Part shown: piece by piece, positions 47,966-60,098 of the stretch
Layout: each line of letters starts with the position of its first letter
How positions within the stretch are numbered: position 1 is the first letter of the stretch
Origin: Gyrodactylus bullatarudis
Taxonomy: Eukaryota > Platyhelminthes > Monogenea > Gyrodactylidea > Gyrodactylidae
NCBI GenBank assembly: GCA_012064415.1
Contig: SSNU01000358.1
Span: 1 to 64,000, forward strand
Direction of reading: 5' to 3'
Length of the DNA stretch: 64,000 nucleotides
Position numbers and translations under genes: made by a program
The notes under the pieces: generated by a model
Seen by the model: only the letters and a program-made list of their open reading frames with translations
Databases searched by the model: none
Told to the model about the DNA's origin: nothing

Positions 47966-49102
47966 ATGTCAGTTTCGTTGGAAAATCAAAAATATTACTA
48001 TGAAATGCTGTTCATCATATTTGTGGCCTGCCTCTTGGCCATAGGAACGTTGATGCTGACTAGTTTGGTATTGTTATATCAGAAAATGGTTAATACCTTT
48101 GTCAAGAATGGCGTTTACCTTACATTAATTATTGTATTGTTGATAACAGGATTCGTAGCAACCCTCTACTGGCCACTGAGAGATGAAATAATCCAGTTAA
48201 ATGTCGGAGACCAACTTGTCCAGGGTAATACAGGTCCGATGAATTTGAAGAGGAATCTGAAAAATCTTTTTTGTAAGAACCTAGAAGTTAAGACTAACGA
48301 TACAGGGAACGAAAATATTCGGGTGTGGATTGTGGCCACAGCTCCGAATGTTGAAGAGAAAAGTTCAATTTATCGAATTAAACTGAATACTGACGGTCGA
48401 CCGATCCGCTTCCGATTTAACGCAAACGACAAATTCCGTTTCCAAAGTGAAGACAAGAACAACCAGATAAACGCAAGTATATCGATTTTTCAGGGAGAGA
48501 ATAACTTCAAGAGCTGGGTCAGTCAGCCGTATCCGCATTTGAATTATCAAGAGGTTTCCAACCAGTATATCTGGAGTAAAACAAATCTCTATGGCGGTAC
48601 AGACTATGTGACAATTGATACAGCCAACCTCTATACGATAATCGCTTCAAGGAATTCTCATCATCAAACAGTTCCCAATGCTCCCCCAGGTACGAGTAAC
48701 GAGGAGAACTCTGGTATTATTGAAATCGACAGGTTTCGTTACACTCCAACTCACTGTGATCCGATAATTTGTGCTGACATAAGCCTTGGTAATTGTAGAA
48801 AAAAGGAACTGTTATCTCGCTTCATTATTGATTTCAAAATTGGATCAAATCAAAATGGAGAAATTTCAAGCCTAGCTTACCGATCAAGTCATCTACGGAT
48901 CCATTGTACTGTTGATTATGTTTTTATGATCATTGTATTCTCTATTATACCAGTCTTGATAATCCTAGCTACGATAATGAATTGGCTACGTGAAACAGCC
49001 CGTAAGAATTCAATAACTTCATCAGCTATGACAGTGCCTCCGGGTGGGACTATGCGACAGCCAACTTGTGCATTCGAAAATCGAAGCTACACAAACTATT
49101 GA
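47966..49102 (+). CDS. Unrecognised three-TM membrane protein
   Basis: A single-exon 378-aa protein of normal composition; AATAAA about 75 nt past the stop supports a real gene. I do not recognise the family. Two hydrophobic segments near the N-terminus (about 14-36 and 47-68) are separated by a short loop. They are followed by a long hydrophilic domain (about 70-318) with NxT/NxS sites (for example NDT, NAS) and several cysteines (CDPIICAD, GNCRKK), and a third membrane segment (about 319-341, FMIIVFSIIPVLIILATIM). The C-terminal tail of about 35 residues has PPGG and ends YTNY. This suggests an extracellular or lumenal domain held by a helical hairpin and a final helix. The layout recalls plant APD membrane proteins, but no RING follows. 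Function unknown. Confidence 0.7.
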   Translation: MSVSLENQKYYYEMLFIIFVACLLAIGTLMLTSLVLLYQKMVNTFVKNGVYLTLIIVLLITGFVATLYWPLRDEIIQLNVGDQLVQGNTGPMNLKRNLKNLFCKNLEVKTNDTGNENIRVWIVATAPNVEEKSSIYRIKLNTDGRPIRFRFNANDKFRFQSEDKNNQINASISIFQGENNFKSWVSQPYPHLNYQEVSNQYIWSKTNLYGGTDYVTIDTANLYTIIASRNSHHQTVPNAPPGTSNEENSGIIEIDRFRYTPTHCDPIICADISLGNCRKKELLSRFIIDFKIGSNQNGEISSLAYRSSHLRIHCTVDYVFMIIVFSIIPVLIILATIMNWLRETARKNSITSSAMTVPPGGTMRQPTCAFENRSYTNY

Positions 49103-51300
49103 GACAGTAAATGCACGCATAAAATTCGGAATTCTTCAATCATTTTCTACAAAAATAAACTCTTTATTCAATTACAATAAAATACTACTTGAAGCCAAAA
49201 TAAAATTTTTATTTTACAAGTTTTCAATTTCGATAAATCCCGATATCCTCTGATAGGCAGCTGACCAAATGTTTGAGATTCATTTAATTTTTAACAAAGC
49301 TAGATGTAATATGAACTTTTGATTTTTACAAAGTTCTCAATTTTTTCTTCAGGAAATCCAGATTGATCAATCAATGATCAGTGATCATTGATCAGGCTTT
49401 CATGGAATTTGGATCACGAGGGCCTCTTTCACAATAGATACAGAAGAAAACATGCCAAAGTAGCGCCAAATTCCTATTTAATTTTTTTCTTCATATCGTG
49501 AAAGTGATAAAGAAAATTGAGAATTTTATGTAGAAGGCATAGTAAATTAAAAGCTACTAGATTTACATAAAAGTATACAAAAGATTACTAATTTTTAACT
49601 TCAGTTCATGGAATCTGATTGGCCTATCAGGATAAGGGTTCAAGATGGCTAAATTTCTTCACTATCTCAAGTTGTTATCACATTTTACGCTTTAATGTCC
49701 GTGTACACTATGTACAGTGTACAGGTTTGTTACATAGAATTTTCAAGCTTATAATTCAGAATGAACACTGAACCAATGAAAGAAAGTCAAAAGGGTTTCT
49801 CGAAAAAACTCTATACCATGTCTATTTTTATTTAAATCTTTTTTCAAAGATTTTACTGAATTCTGTGTGTCTTGCTGCACATTATTTTTAAGATTTCTCT
49901 TAGCCCTCTGAACTAAAACAACAATGAATGGATGTCACAATTGAAGTATCGTGAGTCATAGATTATAGCTGGAAATTGATATTATTCAAGGACTTTTACA
50001 AGTATTTGAGTTCTTAGAATTTGTAACACGAGTAAAAATACTCTCATATTTAGTTCTGACCTTAATTATTTTAAATTGAGAAATATGGTCGGACAATTAA
50101 CAGTTATAATGAATGGCTTGTGAAAGAAATTGTAAAAACTTCTCTTAGGTAATTCTAGTATTCTAGAAAAGAAATATTAAAAATAAATTGAGCTATGGAA
50201 GTAGTTCTAAATTGTGTGGATACACAGAAATTTTTGCTGATTTCAATGTGAGAGAGTGATCAAAGGTTGATTTTAAGGATCGCAATAAGACAAAAAACCG
50301 AATATCATCATAAAAATTTTCCTTTTCTATCATGTGTTGAATTAAGTCATCCTTAACTTTGGCTATGCTATTATAAAAATTTTGATAAATTCGTCATTTT
50401 TGATCTTGAAATATAAAATTTCGTCGACTTTCAAAAAATCAAAATTCAATTTTAACACGATTATGGGCGATTTTCAAAACTAGGTTCTGCATATGTAATT
50501 TCTTTGACTAATTGTGATCCTTAAAATCAACCTTTGATCACTCTCTCACTTAGAAATCAGCAAAAATATTCAAATCAAAGTTCAAAAAAATGGGAATTTG
50601 GCGCTACATCAAGATTTCAAATTTGCCGTATATTCTTTAAAAATTTATTTTTTTTTCTCCGTTTCGTGAAAGAGATCCTCACGATCTAGATTCCAAAAAA
50701 TCTTGATCAAATTCGATGAAAAAATTAACAATTTTGTAAAAATCATAAATTCCCATCTTCATATCTTAACTAGGTGTATATCGACACCGAAAGGGTTAAC
50801 ACAATTCTTTTTCCTAAAAAAATGCTTTAAAGTTTATATAATTCAATGTTAAAGCCCTTCTGACTTCCAGTCTCTGACTGATGACTTTTAGTTAAAATCT
50901 CCCAATTCTTCATTAAAAAACCTCGAATGGTCATAATTAGATTATTAGGTTTCATGTATTGAGGGTGAGAGATTGTTATGATCAGTTGACAATAGAGAAA
51001 TATTCATTGAGAATAATCACAAAGAAGATGGAAGCCTCATAAAACAACCATTTCTTGGGTATCTTTGACTAAGATAGATGTTCCTTTCAGTGGAGTTGAG
51101 TTTGAGAACTTCGAAATAGAATAAATGACTAAATTGATTCTTGGGATCAATAATAATTGAAGTTTTGTTCATTTATTCATGAAACCCTTAGACAGAAAGA
51201 AGAAAAGTACATTTCTGTAGAAAAGCTGCGTGTTAAAAGATCCAATTTTGAATTAAAAAAACAGAATAAAACGGTCAGAGTAATTTTAGCTATATTCATC
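49103..51300. other. Intergenic region with inverted-repeat and dispersed elements
   Basis: No supported gene. It contains an inverted-repeat element at 50232-50565 and a dispersed repeat at 50505-50770. An AGGGTTAA end at about 50795-50803 is preceded by a GGTGTATATCGACACC hairpin, the pattern of a piggyBac right end. A short block at 50325-50372 also occurs in a PIAS intron at about 30397-30450. Near 49362-49400 overlapping TGATCA palindromes cluster. Confidence 0.5.
50232..50565. mobile_element. MITE-like element with about 58-bp inverted arms
   Basis: The left arm 50232-50289 and right arm 50508-50565 are reverse complements with about four mismatches (core GAGAGAGTGATCAAAGG / CCTTTGATCACTCTCTC). 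The interior is about 220 bp of non-coding DNA. The right arm belongs to the family also seen at 4890-4990 and 2370-2420, so single arms are scattered in the window. Confidence 0.65.
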
Positions 51301-52101
51301 ATGAATTACTATATCTTACTATTATGTCTGATAGTCATGACTGTCGATGCACGGCGCATGACAGTATTCAAGGGGGATAAAATCGAAAATTCATCCGAAT
51401 TTCCCTTCCTAGCTTACCTGTTTCTCGATAAATTTGCTTGCACTGGTAGCCTGGTTAGTACAAAAAAGGTTTTGACTGCTGGCCATTGTTTCTGTTTTCA
51501 AATTACATATGCACAAAAATATCACGCCTATGTCGGCTTAGTTGATAACGAAAAAACCGAAAAGTCTTATGCTTTTGAAAATATCATAATGAAGCCAGAA
51601 TATCTTCAAATATGCCAGAGACATCTCAAATCTGAAACTAGTAGCCTAATCAGCGGTCATGATCTGACAATGGTAACCCTCGCGAAAAATGTTCAACTTA
51701 GCCCATTCGTTAGTCTTGGCATAATGAACTTTGACGACCCTGTCAAAAAAGATACTTCTGTGATTGTCGCTGGATTCGGGTTAGACTCTTCAGATGCTAA
51801 AAAGGATATTGGTCTTCTAAAGTATGGCAATTTAAAGGTTACTGACTGTTTATTTTCGGCAGAAATAATTCAAGAGATGAACGATCCCATTTGTATCATT
51901 CATAACAGTGAGAATATTCAGAATGCAGATGTTGGTGACTCTGGTGGTCCCTTATTGTTGGCCAGTAATAAGGATATTGTTGGTGTTGTCTCTGGTGAGA
52001 AAGGAGCAGTTGTCATGACTAATGGAAATAAAGCACAGGTCAGATTTGATGTATACACGAGAATAAGAAATTGCCACAAATTCATCCAAGAAAATATATA
52101 A
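51301..52101 (+). CDS. Secreted chymotrypsin-fold (S1) serine protease
   Basis: The frame extends upstream without an ATG that suits secretion; ATG 51301 starts MNYYILLLCLIVMTVDA, a clear signal peptide, giving 266 aa. The catalytic triad is complete: His62 in VLTAGHC, Asp121 in GHDLTMVTL and Ser214 in VGDSGGPLL. The usual IVGG start after zymogen cleavage is replaced by VFKGDKIE after an Arg-Arg. The residue at the base of the S1 pocket (chymotrypsin 189) aligns with Asn208, not Asp, and the Cys at 191 is Asp210, so the pocket disulphide is missing and trypsin-like specificity is unlikely. No introns, unlike most neighbours. AATAAA follows about 10-15 nt after the stop. It probably acts outside the cell; the substrate is unknown. 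Confidence 0.88.
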   Translation: MNYYILLLCLIVMTVDARRMTVFKGDKIENSSEFPFLAYLFLDKFACTGSLVSTKKVLTAGHCFCFQITYAQKYHAYVGLVDNEKTEKSYAFENIIMKPEYLQICQRHLKSETSSLISGHDLTMVTLAKNVQLSPFVSLGIMNFDDPVKKDTSVIVAGFGLDSSDAKKDIGLLKYGNLKVTDCLFSAEIIQEMNDPICIIHNSENIQNADVGDSGGPLLLASNKDIVGVVSGEKGAVVMTNGNKAQVRFDVYTRIRNCHKFIQENI

Positions 52102-52705
52102 ATCGATAAAATAAATAAAGTGAATTAATATCTAAAACATTTAGTTGATATTCCCACTTGATCGTGAATAATTTTTCTAATCAAGATCAAGAATACTTTC
52201 TTGATGATGGAGAAAAGTTCAAATGAACTGTAATAGTGGTATCATGGGGTTCTGAATAGAAAAACTTGACAGTAATTCAATAATGAATGATTTAAACAAA
52301 TTCGCTTATTTTTGTCAAATTGTTTTTTCGAAAATTTTCTTATTTGAGACCAGAAAAAATAACAGCTTGAACCGTTATGTGGGAATTAATTTGGTGGCAT
52401 TCATTCTTCTTAGTATTCTAAATTAAATTGGGTTTCTTCATGGTGGTTAAATATATTTTAATTTACTCAACGTGTTTGATAAGATAAAGAGTGAATCAAT
52501 GTTAGAATAAATTAAACATTTTTATTTACAAATATAGAAAATAATACAGAAAAATATATAATTGTATTTTGTAACAATTGTATTTTGATACAATTTCTGC
52601 AATATTTACAAAATTTATCGTGTTGATTTCAAAAAAAGACATGATGATAATCATGAAGCAGACTTGTTGCTAGAGTTGGATGCAGAGTCTGCATTTGTAG
52701 AATGA
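52102..52705. other. Spacer between protease and DDX46 3' ends
   Basis: Converging 3' ends. It holds the protease poly(A) signals near 52110-52120 and, on the minus strand, the DDX46 3' UTR. No gene seen. Confidence 0.45.
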
Positions 52706-55700
52706 TCATACAACTTTGTACCTTCCACGACTGCTCATGGAATTGTTTCCCTGCTGTAAAAGAAAATATTAATTTGAGTTTTGATTCAAATTCAAGGGAC
52801 ATCGTTGATATTTAAAATTTGAATGGTATCAGAATAAGCGATTTATTTGAAAAACTAACTTTTAGTTCAGGAGATATTTTTTACCTAAAAATGGTCAACT
52901 CAAGAGATGACTTCAAGGTAATCACATTTTCGAATTCTACGAGATATGGTTTCTCGATAAATTTTCAATGAATAATAAGCTGTATAGTTCATTCGAAAGA
53001 ATATTAGGTCTTCTTTCAGAAAAGTAGTCGAGAAATTAATTTTAGATTTTTTAAAATTAGAACTATAGCTTGAGAAAATTAAATTTCAGATGTATATGAT
53101 CCGTTAGGGCTTAAAGAATCAATCTTGTTAATCGGTTTCAAGATTATCTGATAGCTTTATTAGAATTCGGTGAACATATTAATCGTAAAAAACTAAAAAT
53201 TACAATTAATTGAATCTTTAATCTATTTAGTCTATTTTCAGTTAGGTTATCATACTTTTTAAAAATTCTTTGCCTGAGACAAAAGCTTTAAATCGTTCAA
53301 AAGATCATTTCAGCACTTCATTCAGTGTAATTTTGATTGAGTCCAACTTAGAATTTAGCTTCAGAGGAATGAACTGACCTGTTACTAGTATCAGATTAGA
53401 TGAATTCCCAGGGATTTAACTACTAATGAGTATGAGATCATTTGAAAAATAGTAAAATATCAACAAAAAAAGCGAATGTCAAAAAGGTTAGATATGTCAG
53501 ATATGATACAGTGATTTCTTCGAAAAATAAGCTTTACATATGAAAAGGGTCCAACATCGAGATTACTTGAAAGTTAATATTGAGTAATTAATCAGGTGAA
53601 ATTCAGTAAAGATGATCAATAATATACTCTTCTCAACATTGTGGGTCAATAAATTTGCTTGCAGAGAAACATAAAATTCAAGAGACTTGCGTAATACAAA
53701 AATAATTTTGAATGTTAACTTGGATTTCTTCTCCAACTCGACTTGTGATTCAAATCACAAATCAACAGTGATTCACGAATTGAAAGAAAGCAATCTTCAA
53801 GTATGAGCAAAAGTGAGTTTTGTAAAAGATCAAGATTTGAATGTGCAATTGATTTTTTTTTCTACAAGAAACAAAATCTCAACCATTCTTTTGAAAAGTA
53901 AATTGTATACATTTGAGATAGAGATAACGGTTTGAAGATTATAGATTGAAGCAATCAGATAACAAAAAGAACAAAAAATATTAAAATTAGTGTGTATTAT
54001 ACAACTACTTTTAAGTAGAGACATGGAAATATTATGAAAAAAACTCACCAATTTTACTAGCTCCTCCTTGATGATTCTCATGACTTCTTTCTTGGCTAGG
54101 GCAAGATTCCTCTCTGAGGTCGCCTCAAGACTGACATACAAAGGTCTTTCATCTGCATTTGTATTCTCGGTTATTACACGTTGCTTTAGTTTACCAGGAG
54201 GTATGAATATTCCACGAACAGAGACACCGACTTCACAGTACTCGGATAAATGCTGGAGAGTGTCCCTGCTAGTGACTCGCCATCGAACATTTTGAGGGAA
54301 ATCGTTTATTTCTAACTCTTCCTCATATCTGAAGAAAAAGAATTTTTAAAACTGCGCCAAATTTTTTTAATGAATTATTCTACTACAGAATTGTTGTAAA
54401 AGCCACTTACAAGTTACAAAGTCTTGTTATCGCAGGAATCAGTGGAGAAACAATCTCATTCAAAAATTCTCATAAAACATAAAGCTACTTTCAATGAATT
54501 CGAGAATTTATGATCTCAGACTTTTCATCAAGATTTTGAGATTTTCCCAAGATTTTTTGGGAGATGAATCGAAATTCAAAAAATTTTTGAAAAAACGTTT
54601 GTTTAGAAAAAATTTCAGTTGGTTCGATTTTTTTTTATCTTTTTTTGATTTCAAAGAATCAAACGTTATTTTTCAGAATCATCAATAGACAAAGATGATC
54701 CTTCAGATTTAAGAAAACATCCATTTATCGTGCGATAGTCAACTGAGATCCGAAATCAGTTCAAATTAACGGTTCTTTAAAAAATTTGTTAGTGATAATT
54801 GGTTTCTTTGTCTATTGATGACCCTAACTCTATTGATGAAGAGTATTTCGATGAAATAAAAACATACTTTCTAACAGTATTATCACTGCTTGTAGGAGCA
54901 CAAGATTCTTCAGGAAGATCACCCATCGATTTGAGGAAGCCGAGTTTAGCATTGAGTCTAGATGCTGCCTGTTCTGCTAAAGACTTGCTCTCTGACATAC
55001 TCAGGTTAGCACGAGCATTAGCTGAAGCTTTGGCCCTTATCTTTGCCATTCCATCGATGAGACTATTCGCTTCTGATGTCTTGTTCAAGGCCAACTGGTT
55101 TGCTTTCATGATGGCCATTTTCAAAGCTGGATTATTGGGATCATTGTGAGGTTGAATCTGGAAAAATAACAAATAGATTATTTTGAACCCAGAATAATCA
55201 CTGACCTCTCATCAAAAAGAACTTGGTACAGGTGCCCTGTAACGTTCTATATTTCCTGATAGAAGTTAGACCTTTTTTGAATTTCCCAAATATTCACTTT
55301 TTCAAAATTTCATCTCTAATTCAAAAATTCTCATTCGCGGTCAATGGAAAATTCAGATTGTTGGATTTATCATGATAATCAATAGATTCTAGGAAATTCA
55401 TCCGTCAATTTCGAATCATTAGATTAAAACATGGGCATTTAATTCCACTTCAAAATCAGCTCAAAATTAAGAAAACAACCTAATAAGTAAAATGGCCAGA
55501 ATTGATCAGAAAATTTTTTTGTATTTTGAGATGTCTACAAAAATATTGAATAAAGAAAAAAGTTGATGGTAGCTATTTCAGAAATAAGGCCTTTATTTCG
55601 GGTAAACTCATCACTGATGAGTCATCAGGCATGTATCCTACTGAGTGCCCGAAATAAAGGCTTTGTTTCTGAAATAACTGGCATATTTTTTATGAAAAAG

Positions 55701-58700
55701 TTGATATTTTTTTAATTTCCACATACTTTACTATTATTGTACTCAGTTTTGTCGACATCAACAACTTTTCTCTTAGAGGAGAACATGTCTTCAATTTTGG
55801 CATCCCAGTCGATTTCTTTGGTGACTGTGGATAATTCTGTTTCATCGTCAGAGTCCTGTAAGCCCATGGCTGCCTTTTGGAAGGCTTTCCTCTCGTTGTT
55901 GAGTTGAGCTTCAGCCTCGTCAAAGTGGAAGCCGCGTCCACGAAAACCACTACTCAGAGTAACTTTCTTCCCTTCCTATCGAAGATGAATTTCGAAAAAT
56001 TTTATTAAAAATAATTTTGGTCAAATTTAAAACGAACAGCTTCCATTCTAGCCTTGTATTTATTCCACATGTCATAGAGGTCTTGTGGGACATCTTGGCC
56101 AGCCAACTTGAAAGCTTTCACAATATCACCAGAATTTCGTTCCTGATCAGCAGTGATAAATGTATATGCGTAACCCTTTCTGCCAGCTCTACCAGTTCGT
56201 CTAGAAGAATTAAGGACTAGTTATTATTAGAGCATCAAAAATATGACCTAAAAACTCAAATCTGTTATTTTTATGATACTTGATGTTGCAGTTTTTGGCA
56301 TGTTTTGAAAAGATTAGAATAGAACACGCTGCATGAAGTAATCAAAAAGTCAATCATGGGAAATGAAAGAATTAATTTGATTGGTGAATTAGATTAGAAA
56401 TGGGGATATTCTATAAATAAGACCTATAGATATGTCTGATGAAAAAATATGACAAAATTCATTCAGGTAATATAAAAATTCAAAAAGCATTATAGCAATA
56501 GCAGCTTATTAAATTTATCGATCAAAGGTTGAATTTTAGTTAATAGATGTAAATTTTAACTTATTATTAGGGCCTAAAGTTTCAGACCTCATAAATATAT
56601 TTCACAAATTTATGTCATAATTCAAGTCCAATCGAAGTCTCAAAGAAAATAGTTATACCGTTTATAATTATAAGTAACACGAATATTTAATTGATCTTCT
56701 AATATCCTCATGAATCAGAGGCATTAAAAAATAGATATGAAGAAAAAAATAGAAACATACCCGCAACGATGGACGTAGTCTTCGTAATGATTTGGACAAT
56801 CATAGTTGACGACTAGAATCAACTCAGAAACATCAAGGCCACGAGCGGCAACAGATGTGGCAATGAGAATTTTTATATTACCCTTTTTAAAGTCAATGAT
56901 AACGGAATCTCTGTCATATTGGTCAATACCGCCATGAAGAGACAAACATGGATGGCCGTATTTCATGAGGACTCTCATTAATTCATCGGCTGCCTCTTGT
57001 TTATCAACAAAGACGAGGATACTGCCCTCTGATTGATAAAGGCCCAAGAGTTCCAGCAATTTCAAAGTTTTCTCTTCTTCCGTCAACAAAACCTAGGCGA
57101 AAATTTTATAGATTAATCCAATTGTAGTCAAAATAGTTATGATTTTTCAAAAAATCTCATTTTTTCATCTAGAATTCGTTTGAGTGTGTCAAAGATTTTT
57201 AGGAATCCAGAAAAATATGGTCATTTTGGATTTGAACTTTAAACTGAAATTTTTATTGATTTGAAAGTGGTGAATGGTCGAAAAAAGTTTTATGATCAGA
57301 AAAGCCTATTATTACTATAGAATTCTCGGCAGATTCATCATTTTGATTTATCGAAAATCCATTCATTTTCAATTCGTGAAGAGGAATCGAATCATTAGAT
57401 CAGATTTAGCATATTGAAAAACTTCTTTTCACCACACCACCAACTTACAAATCACTAAACATTTTCAGTTAGAAAAATGGGAATTCAGCGTCAGAATGAC
57501 CACATTTTTCTTAAAAGTAATTCTTTGAATGGAAAAAGTAGAAAACATGATCGAGATTCCTTAGAATCTGTAATATATTCGAATTCTTGGTGAAAAAATC
57601 AGACTCACAACGTGTTGTTGTACATCTGAACAGACGACAGATCTTCCACCAACTGTAATTTCAATAGGATCCTTTAGAGCTTTCCTAGCTAGTAACTCCA
57701 TTTGTCTGGGAAAAGTTGCTGAAAACATGACAGTTTGACGATCAGGCCTAGCATTTTCGAGAATTCTCATGACTTGCGGTTCAAAGCCAAGATCAAACAT
57801 TCGATCTGCTTCATCGAGTACCACATAAGTACAACGAACAAGGTTTGTAACACGCCCTAAGTGAAAATTAAAATGTTTAATTCGAGTTTAAAAAGATGTT
57901 TATTCAACCAACCTCCATTTGCAGCCAACATGTCAATCATTCTACCCGGGGTGCAAACGATAATTTCAGCTCCTCTCTTGAGATCAGCAATCTGTTCGCT
58001 GATGCCTGTGCCGCCGTAGACGCACACAACTCTAAGATCTAATGAGGCACTGAGACGTTTGGCCTCCTTGAAAATCTGCAGGGCCAATTCACGGGTTGGC
58101 GTGAGGATCAGAGCGATAGGACCTTCATTTGATTCTAATGGCTCTTGGGCTTCGATATGCCTCATGAGGGGAACTAAAAAGGCAAGAGTTTTACCACTTC
58201 CAGTTTTAGCTATTCCAATCATATCACGACCACTCATGATGACTGGAATCGATTGACACTGAATTGGTGTCGGCTTCTCAAAGTTGAGCCTGAAAATCAT
58301 CATCAATTAATTAGAGTAAAATAAGAAAATAACGCTCGAGTTATTCTATTATGCTTTGATATTTACTTTAGAATCGTCATGCTTACTTTTTGAGGCAATT
58401 CAAAATCTTTGAGCTAACACCAGCCTGTACCCAGGTTTTGAGAGGTTTCGGACAATCTTTACCTCTCACCCGTATATTTTCCAATTGGATACGATAATTT
58501 TTCACTTGTTCACGAGTCATTCTGGCCAGTTCAGCGACTTCAATGTAAAAGTCCTTCTTAAAGGGTTTATACTCCATTTTAGTGTGATCAATGGTGATAA
58601 GTTTACATTGCTTTTGTTGGAAGTTGGCCAAGGCATCTGCAAGGGAATCTTGTTCCTTCTCGGGTTCATCCATTTCAGGGTTAAACTTGAAAGAGAAAGT

Positions 58701-60098
58701 AAAATCTTGAAAGTCTAAACAATGTGTTAACCACTATAAATGCCAAGAGACTAAAGCAAAGAGTATGTTCTGACCTAATAAAAGCTGAATGGCCATGATA
58801 AATAATTGGCAAGAATTTAATAGTGAATTATGATCATAAACTAGATCAAAGAGTCTGGAATGAATCAAGTCAAGAATAGGATTTTAATTAAAATTAACAA
58901 GTTTAGAAATAGTTGAAGCAATAGAATTATTATAAAAAAGATTATCTTGAAGGTTTTCTTGGTCCAATCCCCAAAAAGATGTCTCCCTCTAGCTAAGAAG
59001 AACTACCTCATCTGCAGTGCTCTACTCGAAATCCACGCCTAATGCAACCAGTCAGTAGAACTTCTGAGAACTTCAAGAAGATATTCTAAAATTTGTACCA
59101 GAGTGACATTCATCTATTTTGATAATTTTTTAAAATAATAATCTAGAATATATAAAGAAAAACATACATCAAGAACATCCTGATTTGGCTCCATAACTTC
59201 TCCCTTGCCTTTGATCATGAGCTTTTCGCGTAATGCTTCAATGTTTTCAGTTTTTAGCTTTTTAACGTTTTTCTTTGCAAACGGGAGAATGGGAATAATT
59301 CTCTTCTGATCTGACTTTTCAATCTTTGGCTGGGGTTTCACTTTGCTAACCTTTTCTTGTTTAGTTTTATCCTCAACTTTGGCAACATTCTCATCAAGAT
59401 TCTGAAAATCAAGTTTACGTAGACAATGAAAAAAACACAAAATTCTTTGAAAGAAAGAAAATAATGAGAAAAACTCACACTCATGAAATCATCTAATGGA
59501 TCAACTTCATCGACTTTCTCTTCTTGCTTAACCTCGGGGATATCTAGCTTAATTTCTTCAGAGTTTTTCTCGTCTTTCTTTTTGGCAGATTCCTCTGTTG
59601 ATTTCCCATTATCATCGTCGTCGTCGTCATCCTCGAGAGTCCAACTTTTAGTCTTGATTGTTTTTATTGCTTCAGCGACAGTATACTGACTTGCCTCTAC
59701 ATCTCGTTGAATTTTTCTCTCTTTACGCCACAATTCAATTCTTTCCCTTCGTCTTTTCATTTCCTCTTCGAGTCTTTTCTGTTCAGAGATTTTATCATTT
59801 TTATCCAAATCCAAAGCTCCCTCACGACCAGTTTTCAGGACTTCAGCCTTTAAAAGGCTAGATATTTCATTCTGTTTAGATTTTGAAGATTCCTTGGAAG
59901 ATTTACTATCATGTTTTGAATAGCGGTCACGAGATCTAGAACGGCTTCTTGAGTGTCTAGAACTCCTATGACTTTTGTGGCTGCGAGAAGAATGGCTTGA
60001 TTTTTTTCTAGAATCACTTTTACTCCGACTTCTTGACCTTCGTCTAGTAAAATTATCAGATAAACGTAAATAATATCATTTTTCACTTACCGTCCCAT
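52706..60098 (-). CDS. DDX46: DEAD-box RNA helicase DDX46 / Prp5, complete
   Basis: Twelve exons in minus-strand order, all in phase, 1030 aa (human 1031): 60091-60098, 59479-60043, 59168-59401, 58387-58685, 57913-58289, 57609-57856, 56761-57092, 56038-56200, 55727-55975, 54868-55157, 54049-54328, 52706-52753. The first exon is eight bases (ATGGGACG); the last encodes [15 protein letters not shown], matching the family's RYKVL end. An RS domain (about 3-50) and a charged coiled-coil region come first. The helicase core follows: Q motif FEKPTPIQ, Walker [44 protein letters not shown] and HRCGRTGR. The C-terminal [11 protein letters not shown] block is typical. Prp5 proofreads branch-site recognition and remodels U2 snRNP during prespliceosome assembly, in the nucleus. 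All catalytic motifs are intact. Two donors are weak (GTTCGT, GTTGGT). Confidence 0.96.
55574..55676. mobile_element. Small foldback element in a DDX46 intron
   Basis: Left arm 55574-55602 (core CCTTTATTTCGGG) and right arm 55648-55676 (core CCCGAAATAAAGG) match with two mismatches. The loop includes ACTGATGAGTCATCA, itself palindromic. A related TATTTCGGGTACACTCATC block occurs at about 2470-2495. Non-coding, MITE-like, within the 569-nt intron 55158-55726. Confidence 0.6.

Noticed and set aside
54799..55149. Plus-strand open frame opposite DDX46
   Set aside because: It is the antisense shadow of the DDX46 exon at 54868-55157, which matches the family.
55690..55950. 86-codon minus-strand frame in DDX46
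   Set aside because: Wrong frame; the true DDX46 exon (55727-55975) uses another frame that matches the family ([15 protein letters not shown]).
59483..59689. Ser-rich plus-strand frame
   Set aside because: Antisense of the acidic Asp/Glu run in DDX46.
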